Positions 11,824 to 22,422 of a DNA stretch of 64,000 bases are shown one piece after another. Every line of letters begins with the position of its first letter. The stretch's first letter is position 1. The notes beneath the pieces were generated by a model, which saw only the letters and a list, made by a program, of their open reading frames with translations, searched no databases and was not told where the DNA came from. The translations under genes and the position numbers were made by a program. Source of the DNA: Carposina sasakii (lineage: Eukaryota; Arthropoda; Insecta; Lepidoptera; Carposinidae); NCBI GenBank assembly GCA_014607495.2, contig CP053169.1, forward strand, positions 6,324,001 through 6,388,000, read 5' to 3'.

Positions 11824-12106
11824 TGGGATTGTCCCATGGAGAAGGTATAAAAGAGGAGGTGGGACTATGAACTGAGTCGTGTGGCAATCGTGAGGCCATG
11901 ACGTCATGATAGGGGCGGAGCTTCAGGACCAGTGTGTGTAACCCAGTAGCTGTAACCACACTCTTATGCAAGTAGTTTGGCTATTCACTACAAGGTGGTT
12001 TCTATGTAAATGGGCAGGGCTACAGAGTTAGAATGCTCCCTATTTTTGTATAAAAATACACTTAGCCGCTGCTCCTCTTTTATTTTTTCTCCATGGAATG
12101 TCCCAA
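11824..12106. mobile_element. MITE (family M) with CCATGGAGAA terminal inverted repeats
   Basis: The left end (TGGGATTGTCCCATGGAGAA) and the inverted right end (TTGGGACATTCCATGGAGAA) match, and the match continues through ATAAAAGAGGAG, giving TIRs of about 35 bp. The interior carries a perfect CRE octamer TGACGTCA (11899-11906) and a GGGGCGG box (11912-11918). No ORF. Confidence 0.65.
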
Positions 12107-13739
12107 TGAGTACCTATTCATTTCACAATTAACATAAGATTAGTTAATCTTCCCTGATTACCTACTAAACTCAAACACCAAAGCTGACATTATATTTAAC
12201 GAGTGTTCTTGTATAATCTGGCACGCTTTCATTTCTAGAACCTTCAGGTTACCTAAGTTTAATGTTTACTTTAAACTATTGACTAAATAACCGGTGTTCA
12301 AGTAGACTGTTTCACGTATAACAAACAGTCAGCGCAGAGTAAACGTCACTCACTGTAGTAAAAATAATAACATTTTTCTTATCTAGTCCACGTTTATAGT
12401 TATTAAGTTAGTAGGTTAAATAGTTAAATTAGTTACAAAAGAGCGCCTAAAGTTAATCTAACTTTAGACGCTCTTTTATAATAATATCGTTTATGTTCGT
12501 GAACTGTCAAAACGGGTCCTTTATATGTCATTTTAACAACAAATTAATATTTTCAGAAAGTTCTCAGAAATCGTATATTATTAGCTGTTCTGAGAGACCA
12601 TAGGATATAGATATGATAATGTACTAGTGTTATAGATATGATAATATTATAGTATCTAATGCTAATAAACTCAGGTAGACTTTAGTACGGAATACTAAAT
12701 CCATCTGATATTGAAATAAGGAACTAATGCTAGTTAACAGTTGTTTATACTTGTTACTTACATGAGCATAGGTTTAACCATCGTTTCACTCACTGTTCGA
12801 TTCGTTTTAGTAATTTCAAAGTTACATACGAGATAGCGCCACTGTTCCACATGCTACGTCGCGCCCGCCACGCGTCGTCGTAGACTCGTAGTCACTCGTA
12901 GTCATGCTACGTTTCGTAGTAGCTTACAGTTAAAACTAAAATAAAACTAAGGAATAAAACTAAAATAAAAACCCCGTCTAATAAATTGCAACAACTGACT
13001 TTTCTTCAAAATACAACGTTTGTATTATTTGAGTAATATATAAGTATGAGATTGGCCAGGTAGTTGTATCACCAAAAGCTTCCTGTATACTAACGAATTT
13101 GAGAATTCTGTTGAGAATTAGGTGAATTTTACTAATACATTTCTATCGAATAGAAAGTGCCTAATTGGATAATACGCTCACCTTTTTTTTCTTCTATGCC
13201 TGTCCGTTATATTTGCTTTTCTTCATTCTTCTACTATCAAAACCATAGTGATGTGATTGATTATCTTGTTTTTTTTTGTACTGTGTGTATGACTGAAGAA
13301 TGTTTCTCTTGTCAAAGGAAATACGTTAAAATATTATGCTGTAATTATAAAAATCTCAAAAAGATCCCGGAAATCAAATAAAACATTTAGTTTTTTCATT
13401 AAGGACTATATTAAAAAGATTACAATTTATTGAATACATCGTTGTATAACTTTTTGTATCCCAAAATACAGGTATTTTACAACTACGAAAATGTATTAAT
13501 ATAATTCGCTCTCTACAACAATTTTGTGTATGTATATTGATTTATAATAATAGTTTTCAATTATGTATAAAAATTATAAACGAAATAACATCGAATGGCA
13601 CTCATAGCCTAAAATATTCTCGTGCTTTATTTATTTACTATAATAATATTGATAATGCAGACAAATACCTCAAAACTCTCTCAGACAAGGAAAACAAAAA
13701 AAAAACTATAAAAAGTACTTACTAAAATATTTTACGAAC
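12107..13739. other. Unassigned sequence containing one hairpin
   Basis: Apart from the 12437-12477 hairpin and a CpG-rich patch around 12850-12910 with repeated ACTCGTAGTC, nothing is supported. Confidence 0.4.
12437..12477. repeat. Near-perfect 19-bp hairpin, half copy at 35371
   Basis: AAAAGAGCGCCTAAAGTTA (12437-12455), a 3-base loop, then TAACTTTAGACGCTCTTTT (12459-12477): one mismatch in 19 pairs. The left arm, preceded by the same TTACAA context, recurs alone at 35371-35388. Probably the terminal palindrome of a small repeat family. Confidence 0.6.
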
Positions 13740-13895
13740 CAACCCTCCTCGGGTAAAGCTAAATGACAATTTTAGTATATTAAAATAAAATCGGTATGTA
13801 CATAAAATAAATTCAGTTGTGCAGACTCGTGACTGGCATCGAACCTACGTCTTCGACTGAAAGACGCACGTCTTAACCATTGGGCTATCTCTGCA
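13740..13895 (-). mobile_element. tRNA-derived SINE
   Basis: Minus-strand reading opens GCAGAGATAGCCCAATGGTT, an A-box-like start, and has the B box GGTTCGATGCC about 40 bases on. A clean clover-leaf does not form (T-arm mismatches), so it is a SINE head rather than a functional tRNA gene. The body beyond about 13825 is AT-rich and its end is uncertain. I recall this head from lepidopteran SINEs. Confidence 0.6.
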
Positions 13896-15477
13896 TATCT
13901 TTCTTCGCTTATTAATTATTATTTTCCTTGTACTGAGTTGCGTTAAAAATAATGTGTAGTTACATTATGTATATAAGAACTTAATAAACAATGAAATAAT
14001 AAATGATTATAATGAAATTACATATTTTGGTGAGAGTAATTAATTATCAGTTCGCTGTATAATTGTGTTATAATAACAAATGCACTTTGTACAACGAATA
14101 TAATTATAAAAGTTCAAAAAATATAGATTTTTATTTACTATACCTATAATCTAATTTCTACCTACACTATATCATGTTTCCTTCCTTTATTTATATGACT
14201 AACAACCTATTTTTGTACAAATGTTCACCAATGAATTTACTTCCTTACGACTATCAAAAATATAAGTACTTTTATTTTTTCTATTAAGTTAAATATGGGT
14301 CATTTCAGGAGAAATTCGAGCTTGCATACATGATGGGTTAAAATGAATGATAAAATATTAAAAATAATACAACATATTATTATGGAATCATAGGTAAAGC
14401 GATTCTTTTCTAAAGATTTTTACAAGAACATTGAAGTGTTCTTAAAAATCATTAACTAAAAAAATATAATACAATACCTTTATGCCATTTTGTATTAAGT
14501 ATGTTCTTATACCCAAATTATCAAATTTCTCCTAAGAAATTTTCCATAAACCGAGAATCAATGTAATATAAGTCAACATTGCTCTATGCGCTGTAAAAAT
14601 ATATGATTACGCATTTGCTTTACAATAGTACATAAACACGATAAAACCAATTCTTGCAATCTAACGCAAACAAAAAAAAATCACTTTATTTAATAATCAA
14701 AAGGTTTTTGCTTCTCAACATTTCGAAGCGACCCCGCTGAAAAGTTTGTATGAACTTTTCTCAGCGGGGGTAACCTTTTCTCCGTGTTTAAAATAGTATT
14801 TGCGTCTACTATCCCTTCATCAACTAAGAGCGGATTTTTCAGTAGTTAAATAATTAAGTACGTACCTTATACCATTGTCAGTCATAGAAACATTTATATT
14901 TAAAAATCAGCATTGTATCAGCACTAAGGAGTACTAGAAGTTCAGAACTGTAAAAGAAGTTTGCTTTGGATGTTTAGAACATTTTCCTATGCAGTGAAAG
15001 CATCATGATCTATTCGCAAAGTTTGATATTTTAGTTAGGTCATAGAGATGTTACATTAGAGAGGAATAAATTCAGTGTAGAATTTGGAAACGATTCTCAC
15101 CAATGGGCACCTCGATAAAAACGCTTTATTAATTTATTATAGCCAAAAAGGCGAGTATAAATATTAAAATTCGTAATGCCTGTCTCTATTTCAATAAGGC
15201 ACATTTATAATACGTATTTAGAATGACTACAAATAATATTACTTACTGGCTAAACAAATCAGAATGCGTATGGACTGGGCCGCTAAGATAATGCCTTTTA
15301 CATGCTTGTAGGTTAATCTCCGATTAACAACTGAACCTTAATTAACCTAGAAAATCTCCCAAAATAAAATTGCCCCATCTGCCTTATAAAAAATAACACA
15401 AATACCATCGCGCGTTTTTCATGAACACATGAAATTATACTAGCTATATAAATACCTCTTGTTAAACCTCCAGTGGG
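13896..15477. other. Unassigned AT-rich sequence with one palindrome
   Basis: Very AT-rich; only the palindrome at 14699-14779 stands out. Confidence 0.45.
14699..14779. repeat. 81-bp palindrome with GC-rich stem
   Basis: CCCCGCTGA (14732-14740) pairs with TCAGCGGGG (14761-14769), an AAAGTT/AACTTT stretch extends the stem inward, and outer arms AAAAGGTT/AACCTTTT enclose it. The GC stem is striking in this very AT-rich region. Possibly a minimal fold-back MITE. Confidence 0.5.
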
Positions 15478-15834
15478 TAAGGCTGCCTTTCCACCAGAAA
15501 TGTGCAATGCTACGTTGCTACGGATGTGTATGATATCGACAAATCAATTGACGGCCCATTAGTCTAGTACTCGTAGGTAGTGACCCTGCCTGCGACACCA
15601 TAGGTCCTGGGTTCGAATCCCGGTAGGTGCAAACATTAATATGATGAAAATGGATGTTTGTTTCCTAGTCATGGATGTTTCTATATTTATCTATGTATTT
15701 ATATACCGTTGCTTAATACCCACGACACAGGACCTTAGGGATCTTAATGTGGGACTAGGTTAATGTGTTGTGTGTGAAAAAAATTGAATTTGATTGGTGA
15801 ATATCTAGCATACTCGTAGTGGAAAGGCAGCCTA
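15478..15834. mobile_element. MITE (family F), copy 1, split by a SINE
   Basis: Left end TAAGGCTGCCTTTCCACCAG and inverted right end TAGGCTGCCTTTCCACTA form the TIRs. The interior is interrupted by a tRNA-SINE at 15552-15781; its flanking AATTGA duplications show the SINE came later. Related copies lie at 53443-53835 and 62885-63135. Confidence 0.7.
15552..15781 (+). mobile_element. tRNA-headed SINE (family S), copy 1
   Basis: Opens CGGCCCATTAGTCTAGTACT (A-box region) with the B box GGTTCGAATCC near 15611, then a body with CTAGTCATGGATGTTTCTAT and an A-rich end. Flanked by AATTGA at 15546-15551 and 15782-15787, a 6-bp target-site duplication. Relative to copy 2 it has six extra bases (ACTCGT) in the head. 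Confidence 0.8.
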
Positions 15835-17044
15835 ATTATAAAGTTGAACCTGACCTATTTTTGTTTCAATATCATCATACTAACCATAGCAAATGGCTGT
15901 CAACTGTCGACAATAGGTATGAATCGAAGTTGGTATGTAGTTCAATTGTGTTATAAGATTTGACACGCGTGTCTTGAAACTCGCGTGATCTATTATAGAA
16001 CCTATTCTTTTGAGTACAACGAGAATTAATATTCCGAGAAAATAACATAGCTCTCTTCTTTACTCGGTCGGTACTTATATTGATTGTCTGCTTTTTATTA
16101 TACACACTTATTTATTATGCGGGAAATAAAGACGGTTGGTGTCGGGTAGGCAGTCGGCCGTAAAACAAACGGCATATCCTTGGCAATATAAGTTTTGAAA
16201 GAAACCATATTGCGCCGACAACCCGTAAATCATGGGCAGGAAGATGATTTAATACGGTAAATATTACGAATTGGTAGAGATAAACTTGCCATTGTACATG
16301 CATCTCTTCTTTAATGTTGTATGCCATATTTCTTTTTGTGTATGTGCAATAAAGAATAAGAATATAATGCATGTTCCTTATATTCCTAAAATGCTTAGAT
16401 TTCCACTCCTCCAATGCAATTTTCGAGATTTACGACAGAAAACTTTTTGCCTCTCCGGTGGTCTAGGCTAGGCAGCAAGCAATAAGAAAATTACTTTCAG
16501 GAAAACACTTTATGCGATCATTTAGAATCTTTGCAAATTTACGCCATATTAGGTAGGTACTCCAACCTCTTCTCTTACTGTGGAGGTAGAAGTCTAAAAA
16601 TTCCTACACGTGACTACCCTTTGGATCCTTTCAAGTTAAGATTGGATTACATCTATGTACTACTTTAATTTAATTCGTTGTATCTGTTCAGTTATCGACC
16701 AAAGTTTCGTAACCAAGTAAAATCGGTAACGGAAACATTTTTTTGGTTACAAACAGGTTTATCGAGCGATCTAGCAATCGATATTAATCGATTTCCTTCA
16801 AATATAGTAGGTCAGTAGGTACATTTCATTTGATATGCATAGCAAAATATTATGACTCCTATATCTTATCGTTAAGACTTAAAATTATCTGTACAGTTTT
16901 GTTTGATTCAAGCTTGATCGAGGTAAATCGTGTGTGGTTTCCATTTCGGCGGCGCGCTCGCTTATTGTAGTTCTCCATTTAGCCAATAGATGGCACTACT
17001 AGAAGTGGCGATGTGTTATCTGAAAGACAAAGAAAAAGGATACT
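15835..17044. other. Mostly unassigned sequence around an RTE tail fragment
   Basis: Apart from the fragment at 16135-16252, no feature is supported. ATCGAT occurs twice near 16770-16785. Confidence 0.4.
16135..16252 (+). mobile_element. 3' end fragment of an RTE-like retrotransposon
   Basis: GCAGTCGGCCGTAAAACAAA, TGCGCCGACAACCCGTAAAT and CATGGGCAGGAAGATGAT match the lepidopteran RTE 3' style, also seen at the end of the 25425-25858 remnant (ACAGGGCAGGAAGATGATGA). The coding part is absent. Confidence 0.5.
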
Positions 17045-17465
17045 TTAATATAGACACGGCTGTGTTCCCTGGCCGCGTGGTGCCGGCAGAGTAGAATTCG
17101 TACCACCCCATGTCTGCCCGTGGGTATCGTACGAGGCGATTAAGGGTTCCCGGGAGGTGGGCAGCAGCGCCTCCCGTGTTTGACAACATAGTCCAGTGTG
17201 TATACACTGCGGTCACCAACCCGTCTGCCCAGCGTGGTGACTATGGGCAAATACCCCTCATGGCAGTCTTGTGGCGTGCCCTGGGGGAGGCCTACGTCCA
17301 GCAGTGGACTGCAATAGGCTGATGATAATGATGATGATGTGTTCCCTAAATGGGATAGCCAAAAATGCAGGACCATAAGGGTGATCCCACAGCCACGTTT
17401 AGCATAACGGGGACAGATGTACCTACTTGGTCAGTGACAAGTTGCTAACTTATCGCTTTAGAGAA
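17045..17465 (-). mobile_element. Family A repeat (A4) split by a family E SINE
   Basis: The family A 3' end (ATATAGACACGGCTGTGTTC on the plus strand) is followed by 267 bp of family E, after which A resumes with GTTCCCTAAATGGGATAGCC and CCCACAGCCACGTTTAGCAT. The interrupted phrase is duplicated as TGTGTTCCCT. The A 5' end is lost beyond about 17465. Confidence 0.8.
17071..17337 (+). mobile_element. Complete family E SINE with an RTE-type 3' tail (E1)
   Basis: 267 bp, starting GGCCGCGTGGTGCCGG and ending in TGATGATAATGATGATGA, flanked by perfect 10-bp duplications TGTGTTCCCT (17061-17070 and 17338-17347). Its last 60 bp (GGGGGAGGCCTACGTCCAGC and on to GGCTG plus TGA repeats) matches the 3' end of the RTE element at 51811-53285 with few changes. 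It encodes no reverse transcriptase, so mobilisation by an RTE is inferred from the shared tail. A short ORF ending in ALGEAYVQQWTAIG is a relic of the RTE ORF terminus (LLGEAYVQQWTSQGCK). Confidence 0.88.
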
Positions 17466-17782
17466 AAAAGTAAAATTTATTCGGCAGGTGATGTAGCTAA
17501 ACTAACTTACGAGTAGGTAGAAAATATTAGGAAAATTTTATCTAAACAACTTACGCTATTTTACCTAGACATCCGGCCTAAAAATAACTTGCCGTCGAAG
17601 CCAAGAAGTATATATGTTTTATACCTACATACAATCAGGTTTTTATTCCTGTCCATGCAACTTCCAGTTGCATTACCTCCATTACCCGTAAGTTATGGCA
17701 AAGAATGCGAACGACGTCGAGAACTAGGGTTACCTAAACTGAATACGATTAAATTTAACTGCAATTATGATCTCTTTAAACT

Positions 17783-17980
17783 TTAAGGGCGAGTTACATA
17801 ATTCCTCGATATATCTAATAACGTCAAATATCTGTATAGCTGCCATCAATATAGCATGGTTTAGATAACCTATCTGAAGAATAAAGTTGATACAATCTCT
17901 ATCGTGATCGAGTTTTAAAAGACAGCATCAACTTTATCCTTCAGAAAGCCTTTCTAACAATTGTAAAAATCGGCCCTTAA
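17783..17980. mobile_element. Fold-back MITE (family I), copy 1
   Basis: Ends TTAAGGGCGAG and CGGCCCTTAA are inverted repeats. An inner stem pairs 17873-17890 (TCTGAAGAATAAAGTTGA) with 17928-17945 at 17 of 18 positions. Related sequences occur at 45553-45668 and 50361-50470. Confidence 0.65.
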
Positions 17981-17997
17981 TTAATGACATAATAATA

Positions 17998-18212
17998 TCA
18001 TTACATATTATAAAATAAAGTTGCTTGCCGCTGTCTGTCTGTCCCTATGTATGCTTAGATCTTTCAAACTAGGGCACGAATTTTGATGCGGTTTGTTTTA
18101 AATAGATAGAGTGATTCACGAGGAAGGTTTATAGTGTATAACTAGGGACCCGCCCCGGCTTCACACAGGAGTAATGCACTCTGACGCGGGCGAAGCCGTG
18201 GGCGGCCGCTAG
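17998..18212 (+). mobile_element. Short non-autonomous Helitron (215 bp)
   Basis: 5' TC (17998) preceded by A, then ATTACATATTATAAAATAAA. The 3' end GGGCGAAGCCGTGGGCGGCCGCTAG closes with a GC-rich hairpin and CTAG (18209-18212), followed by T, so it sits between A and T as Helitrons do. Interior has GTCTGTCTGTCCCTATGTAT and GATTCACGAGGAAGGTTTAT. Confidence 0.75.
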
Positions 18213-18409
18213 TCAAAGATAATCCTTAAAATCACAGAAAACGAATAAGAGTAAGAAAATTTCTCAGAATTGAACTAATGGAGGTCAAACTTTAAATAAT
18301 GTTATTAACTTTGACATTGATTATTTCGGCTCAGATAAGAAGTTTAGGAAAACCTAGAAGTTAACTGTGTAATAAACTAGTTTTATTGTAATATAAATTA
18401 TTATATGGA

Positions 18410-18610
18410 CGGCCTATTGGTGTAGTTGGTAGTGACCTACCTGCGACGCTATAAGTCTTGGGTTCGAATTCCAGTAAACATTGATTGATGAATATCGAAT
18501 TTCCCAGTCATGGATGTTTGTATACTTATCTATGTATTTATATACTACTCCTAGGTCTCGACGTTAGGGACCTCAGTATAATTATATAACTATTGTGAAG
18601 TGTGAAAATA
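18410..18610 (+). mobile_element. tRNA-headed SINE (family S), copy 2, beside a coding exon
   Basis: CGGCCTATTGGTGTAGTTGG head, B box GGTTCGAATTCC near 18462 and the CCCAGTCATGGATGTTTGTA body match copy 1. It ends about 22 bp from the 5' splice site of the exon at 18633-18766 and lies antisense to that exon's strand, in the immediate intron. Confidence 0.75.
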
Positions 18611-18632
18611 TTTATAATAAAAAAATATTTAC

Positions 18633-18766
18633 CTGGGCCCATGCCTCGCCCTTATGAGATGCGGAGGCACCTCCCGCCGCTCCATCTCATCGGAGCTGAG
18701 CTGCAGACCTGCGACCAGCTGCATGATCTCCCGCTCCTTCTTCAGCTCCTCGCGACCCGACTCCAC
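18633..18766 (-). CDS. Internal coding exon of an unidentified gene
   Basis: 134 nt on the minus strand with strong splice sites: acceptor CTCTTTAATTCCAG, donor CAG/GTAAATATTT. Only one frame is open; the others hit TGA early or midway. It reads VESGREELKKEREIMQLV, then AGLQLSSDEMERREVPPHLI, then RARHGP plus two bases of a split codon: a strongly charged E/K/R segment likely to be helical or coiled coil. G+C is far above the surrounding introns. Phase 0 at the start is assumed because only that frame is open; the exon ends in phase 2. I do not recognise the protein, and no other confirmed exon of the gene lies in the window, implying introns of many kilobases. A SINE abuts it downstream. Confidence 0.85.
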
Positions 18767-20950
18767 CTGGAATTAAAGAGATGAGAAACTTAAATCATAA
18801 CCCGTGGCCACTCGTTATCCCGACGTAGGCTAATCTATTCCTGTTTTTCGTATTCCGTATTATCCTTTCCCCAAGAGAGAGACGAAACTTTATACAGAAT
18901 GTAACAAAGGCTGAGTTGAGATTCAGCTTTAAAATCCTCTAGTATATACAATGCGCGGTTTATAAAAATTGAATATCAATTTAACATTAATGCTAATGTA
19001 CTAAAGGAATTTTCTAAAAATACAATGGTATGCCAAAACTATAGGTACAACATGTTATAGGTACAAGAAATCCTCGAAGACAATGTAAAACGACGTAAAG
19101 TTAGATTTACAGTTGCACTCATGAGTCACTGTGGCCAGTTACCCAACTGCGGCCTAAAAGTGCAGTTATGTATTCAACGCCTAGTTCTATGACTTCCTTA
19201 TCGATTTACGCAGTAATGTGGTTGCAGATTTTAGCTTTCCTAGTTGTTGAGTGCCTTGTAAACATTTTACACCTCAATTTCTAGCTACTGCCTTAAAATA
19301 CATATATCGATTATAGTTAGTTATATTATGTGTTTGTTTTTGGCGACCAAACTGAGACGTGCATACGAACTTTAGAACCAAATAATGTCTATGTCCTTCT
19401 TCGTAGGTAGGTACTCCAACTATATTTATGTCAAATTAAGAAGATTGGTTGAGAAACGTTCAATTTCAATACTAGAAATCATATACATAGAATCTCGGAT
19501 TTTTTAAATACCAAATTTTGCTTTAAAAACAATGGAACATTTAATTTGAAATATGCAAAAAATCTCTCGAGATCGGTTATTGAAATTGGCTGTAAGTGAA
19601 GACTTTCGCATTTCCCGTCAATTTCCGTTCCCGTGAGAATTTCGGAAAATCCTGTCTTATCAAATGCTTTGGTCGTACAAAGAACACACCCTCCAAGTTC
19701 CAGGTTTCAAAGATAAGTGGTTTATAAGAAGGGATTTCCCGAAATTCCCACGGTAATGGGAAATGGGGAATTTCTGTGTAAAATGTTTGTATACAATAAA
19801 CATTATGAAGATTATAGATTATAAAATTATCTGTGTTCCTATCTCAATCTGTATTGTAATTGGTAGTTAAAGTAATTTAACATTCTTAATTAAAACCCAT
19901 CGACTTTGCGCCTGACCGTTTAGAAAAGAATCACGAAAGCGTTAATAGGTAAAAGTCGTTAATTGATAACATACGATTGCCAACTTGGCGACCACAAACC
20001 AATGTTACTCGTAGATAAGGAAGTAAGAATTCAAAACAGAAACTTGCTGTATATTGTGTACTTACAAGTAAAAAGATAAAGTTTGCAATAAGAACACTAA
20101 TAGTACTCGTACTTTCACACTTTTTCCGATATGCTGCCAATCAAAGAGTGATAAAAACTGGCCAAAATGATAATAGTGGTATTTTATCGCAATGTCGCAG
20201 CTGAGTACCTACCAGCGGCAACCATAAGTAGGTAATCGTATAATTTTGATCCTGCACTACGTGCATCGTTTCTATAAAAAAAACGGTATGTGTGCCATAG
20301 GTATACCTAATTACCTACCTATATTGAAAAAAAACTGAAATATGACATGAAAATGTTCCAAAAAAGTTTGGAGCCATCTTAGTATAAGTTTTATTAGGAT
20401 CTCAATAATAAGTAAAAAGAATAATAGGTGAAGAATGTAGATAGGTAAGTTCATTAGAAAGTAGAAACAGATAAACAGTCTATAAGGGTATGAATCAGAT
20501 GTATTACAACACAAAACTCCCAACAGTTTCGTAGAAAACTAATTAAGAGTCTTCCTTTTCATTTAACAGTTGTTTTTTTATTACTCTATGTAACTTTACG
20601 ATTGTGACTAACCAACCGACAAAACAATGCTCTCTAACGAAGATAATACGAGTATTGTATTGTGTTTACTACGCTCCATAGCAGTTTAATAAAGGACCGT
20701 ATTTGCACGTCAATCAAAACAATGTTTTAGTTAATACGAGTAGTACCTACTCGTAAGTAGGTAAGTAAGTAAAGTGTGCTTTGAAAACTATGAAAAGATC
20801 TATAAATCAAATTAACAATTAATGTAGGTATCATGGGATCCTTCTCCTTGTTTCACATCATGTTTCTTATAAAATACCAAATATCTGTAATAGGGCCGGC
20901 CATACGCGCACAAAAGATACATAATTTTGTTATACCTAATTATAATAATA
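18767..20950. other. Intron-like sequence upstream of the 18.6-kb exon
   Basis: Nothing coding was found. The only structure is the inverted pair at 19623-19762. Around 20735-20775 there is a short GTAA/TAGG microsatellite-like patch. Confidence 0.4.
19623..19762. repeat. Inverted pair of the Helitron minisatellite unit
   Basis: The left arm TTCCCGTGAGAATTTCGG at about 19628 and the inverted right arm CCGTGGGAATTTCGGG at about 19735-19751 are both versions of the unit repeated at 38388-38995. They now face each other across about 65 bp. Confidence 0.55.
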
Positions 20951-21325
20951 CAGAGTGTTTTTTCGTTGCCACCCTTAACGAAGGGTACGTACTCTATACA
21001 TCTAATAAAGTAAGTTTATGCCAAAAAAAATGCAGGGAAACGATGTAAATTTTTTTGTAAAAAAAAATTTATTAGTTGATCGGGCGAAATTTATAGTGTC
21101 CAGTGTTTATGCTAGTTTTTTCATAGACAGATTTTAATTATTTTTATGAAAAATCTTGTTACACGCGTGCATTTATGCAGAAAAACGCAATCTATTTATT
21201 CAACTTTGGACCCTAAAATCTTGGAATCAGACACTTTCCCAGGTATGCTTCCATGGAGAAAAATGATTGTGACGATGAGGAGATTCCGTAGTTTTCGGGA
21301 ACGTTGACGACCAAAAATCATTCTG
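20951..21325 (+). mobile_element. MITE (family C), full length, TA-flanked
   Basis: 375 bp from CAGAGTGTTTTTTCG to CATTCTG, with the dinucleotide TA on each side (20949-20950, 21326-21327). The inverted right end, CAGAATGATTTTTGG, matches the left, so TIRs are about 14 bp. TA duplications suggest a mariner/Tc1-type transposase in trans. Other copies: 36465-36693, 36751-37050 (inverted) and 47894-48260. Confidence 0.75.
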
Positions 21326-22033
21326 TATAGCGGAATTTTGGTCATGTTACACGGGCATCAGTTTGACCAGCTGGTCGGCTATGACGGAAGTTAGTGAATC
21401 CTCGCATGGTGTCTCCCGGACATTGAAACCCAATACCCGAATGAAAAAATCTCGTAAACTTAGATACTCGATACTCGAGGCCCGTCTGTTGTGAATTTTG
21501 TTTAGACTCGGCATGTTTAATAGATTTCGAGTTGTGCCGCTCGTAACTTGTTTCGTGATCGAGGCAGTGATATCTGTTTCACTTAACTGTTTCGAGATGG
21601 ATTATTGGGCGGTTGTGTGCGCCACTCATAGTTGCATGTATCAGTATTGTGCTACAATGTATAATCATTATACTACTTTTTAATACATGTGATGTTGGTG
21701 TGCCTAATCTTAATAAATAAATAGATCTTTAATATCTGCGTGCAGGATGTTGGTAAACAAAAGATATTCTTATTCACTGTCTTTTTTATTCTACACCTTT
21801 ACCTAAACATGGCACAATATGATCGCTACATAGAGCAGCAACATACCCATTGCAAGTTAATCAAATGTCACTACCACCAATACTGTCTATCTACAGGTAG
21901 AGCGAGGTTCCCACACGGTCGTTTGTCATTCAAGTTATGATAAATATGATTCCCGTTGACATTTCGCAACCGACACAATCAGATGTGTGGGCGTTATTAT
22001 TACTAGCCAAGTATACGGAGATTTATTCTACCA
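21326..22033. other. Unassigned sequence
   Basis: No feature supported; two plus-strand ORFs near 60 codons have no recognisable content. Confidence 0.4.
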
Positions 22034-22363
22034 CTAGTGGACGCCCGCGACTCCGTCCGCGTGGACTACAGAAAAACAAAATGTCGAAATTATCCGGGAT
22101 AAAAACATTTTCCCGGAATAAAAAGTAGCCTATATGTTAAGTGGGACCTGTCACAATATATTCCAGAAAACTGCATCGAAATCGGTTCAGCCGTTTCTGA
22201 GATTAGCGTGCACAAACGCACAGACAAACAGACAAACCGACAAAAATTCCAAAAATCATTCTTTTGGGTACTACTGCGTTGATAAAGGTCTCCTGTAAAT
22301 TTTTTTCTCATATATCTTCCATGTACAGAAAGCGATCCGTTACATTTTTATTATATGTATAGA
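22034..22363 (-). mobile_element. Non-autonomous Helitron (330 bp)
   Basis: On the minus strand it starts TCTATACATATAATAAAAAT and ends GCGGGCGTCCACTAG, flanked by A and T. A hairpin (CGCGGAC...GTCGCG type) lies just before CTAG. Nearly co-linear with 44338-44681, including CGAAATCGGTTCAGCCGTTT and CAGACAAACAGACAAACCGA. No helicase is encoded. Confidence 0.85.
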
Positions 22364-22422
22364 TTCTACCGGTCTATTGAGCTAAATGGTATATAGTATG
22401 TTACTAACTGGCTTTATACACC

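Noticed and set aside
13826..13895. Possible tRNA gene
   Set aside because: A and B boxes are present but T-arm pairing fails; better explained as a SINE head.
17110..17376. ORFs of 70-78 codons in the 17.1-kb region
   Set aside because: They are read-through of SINE E; the ALGEAYVQQWTAIG end is an RTE relic, not a host protein.
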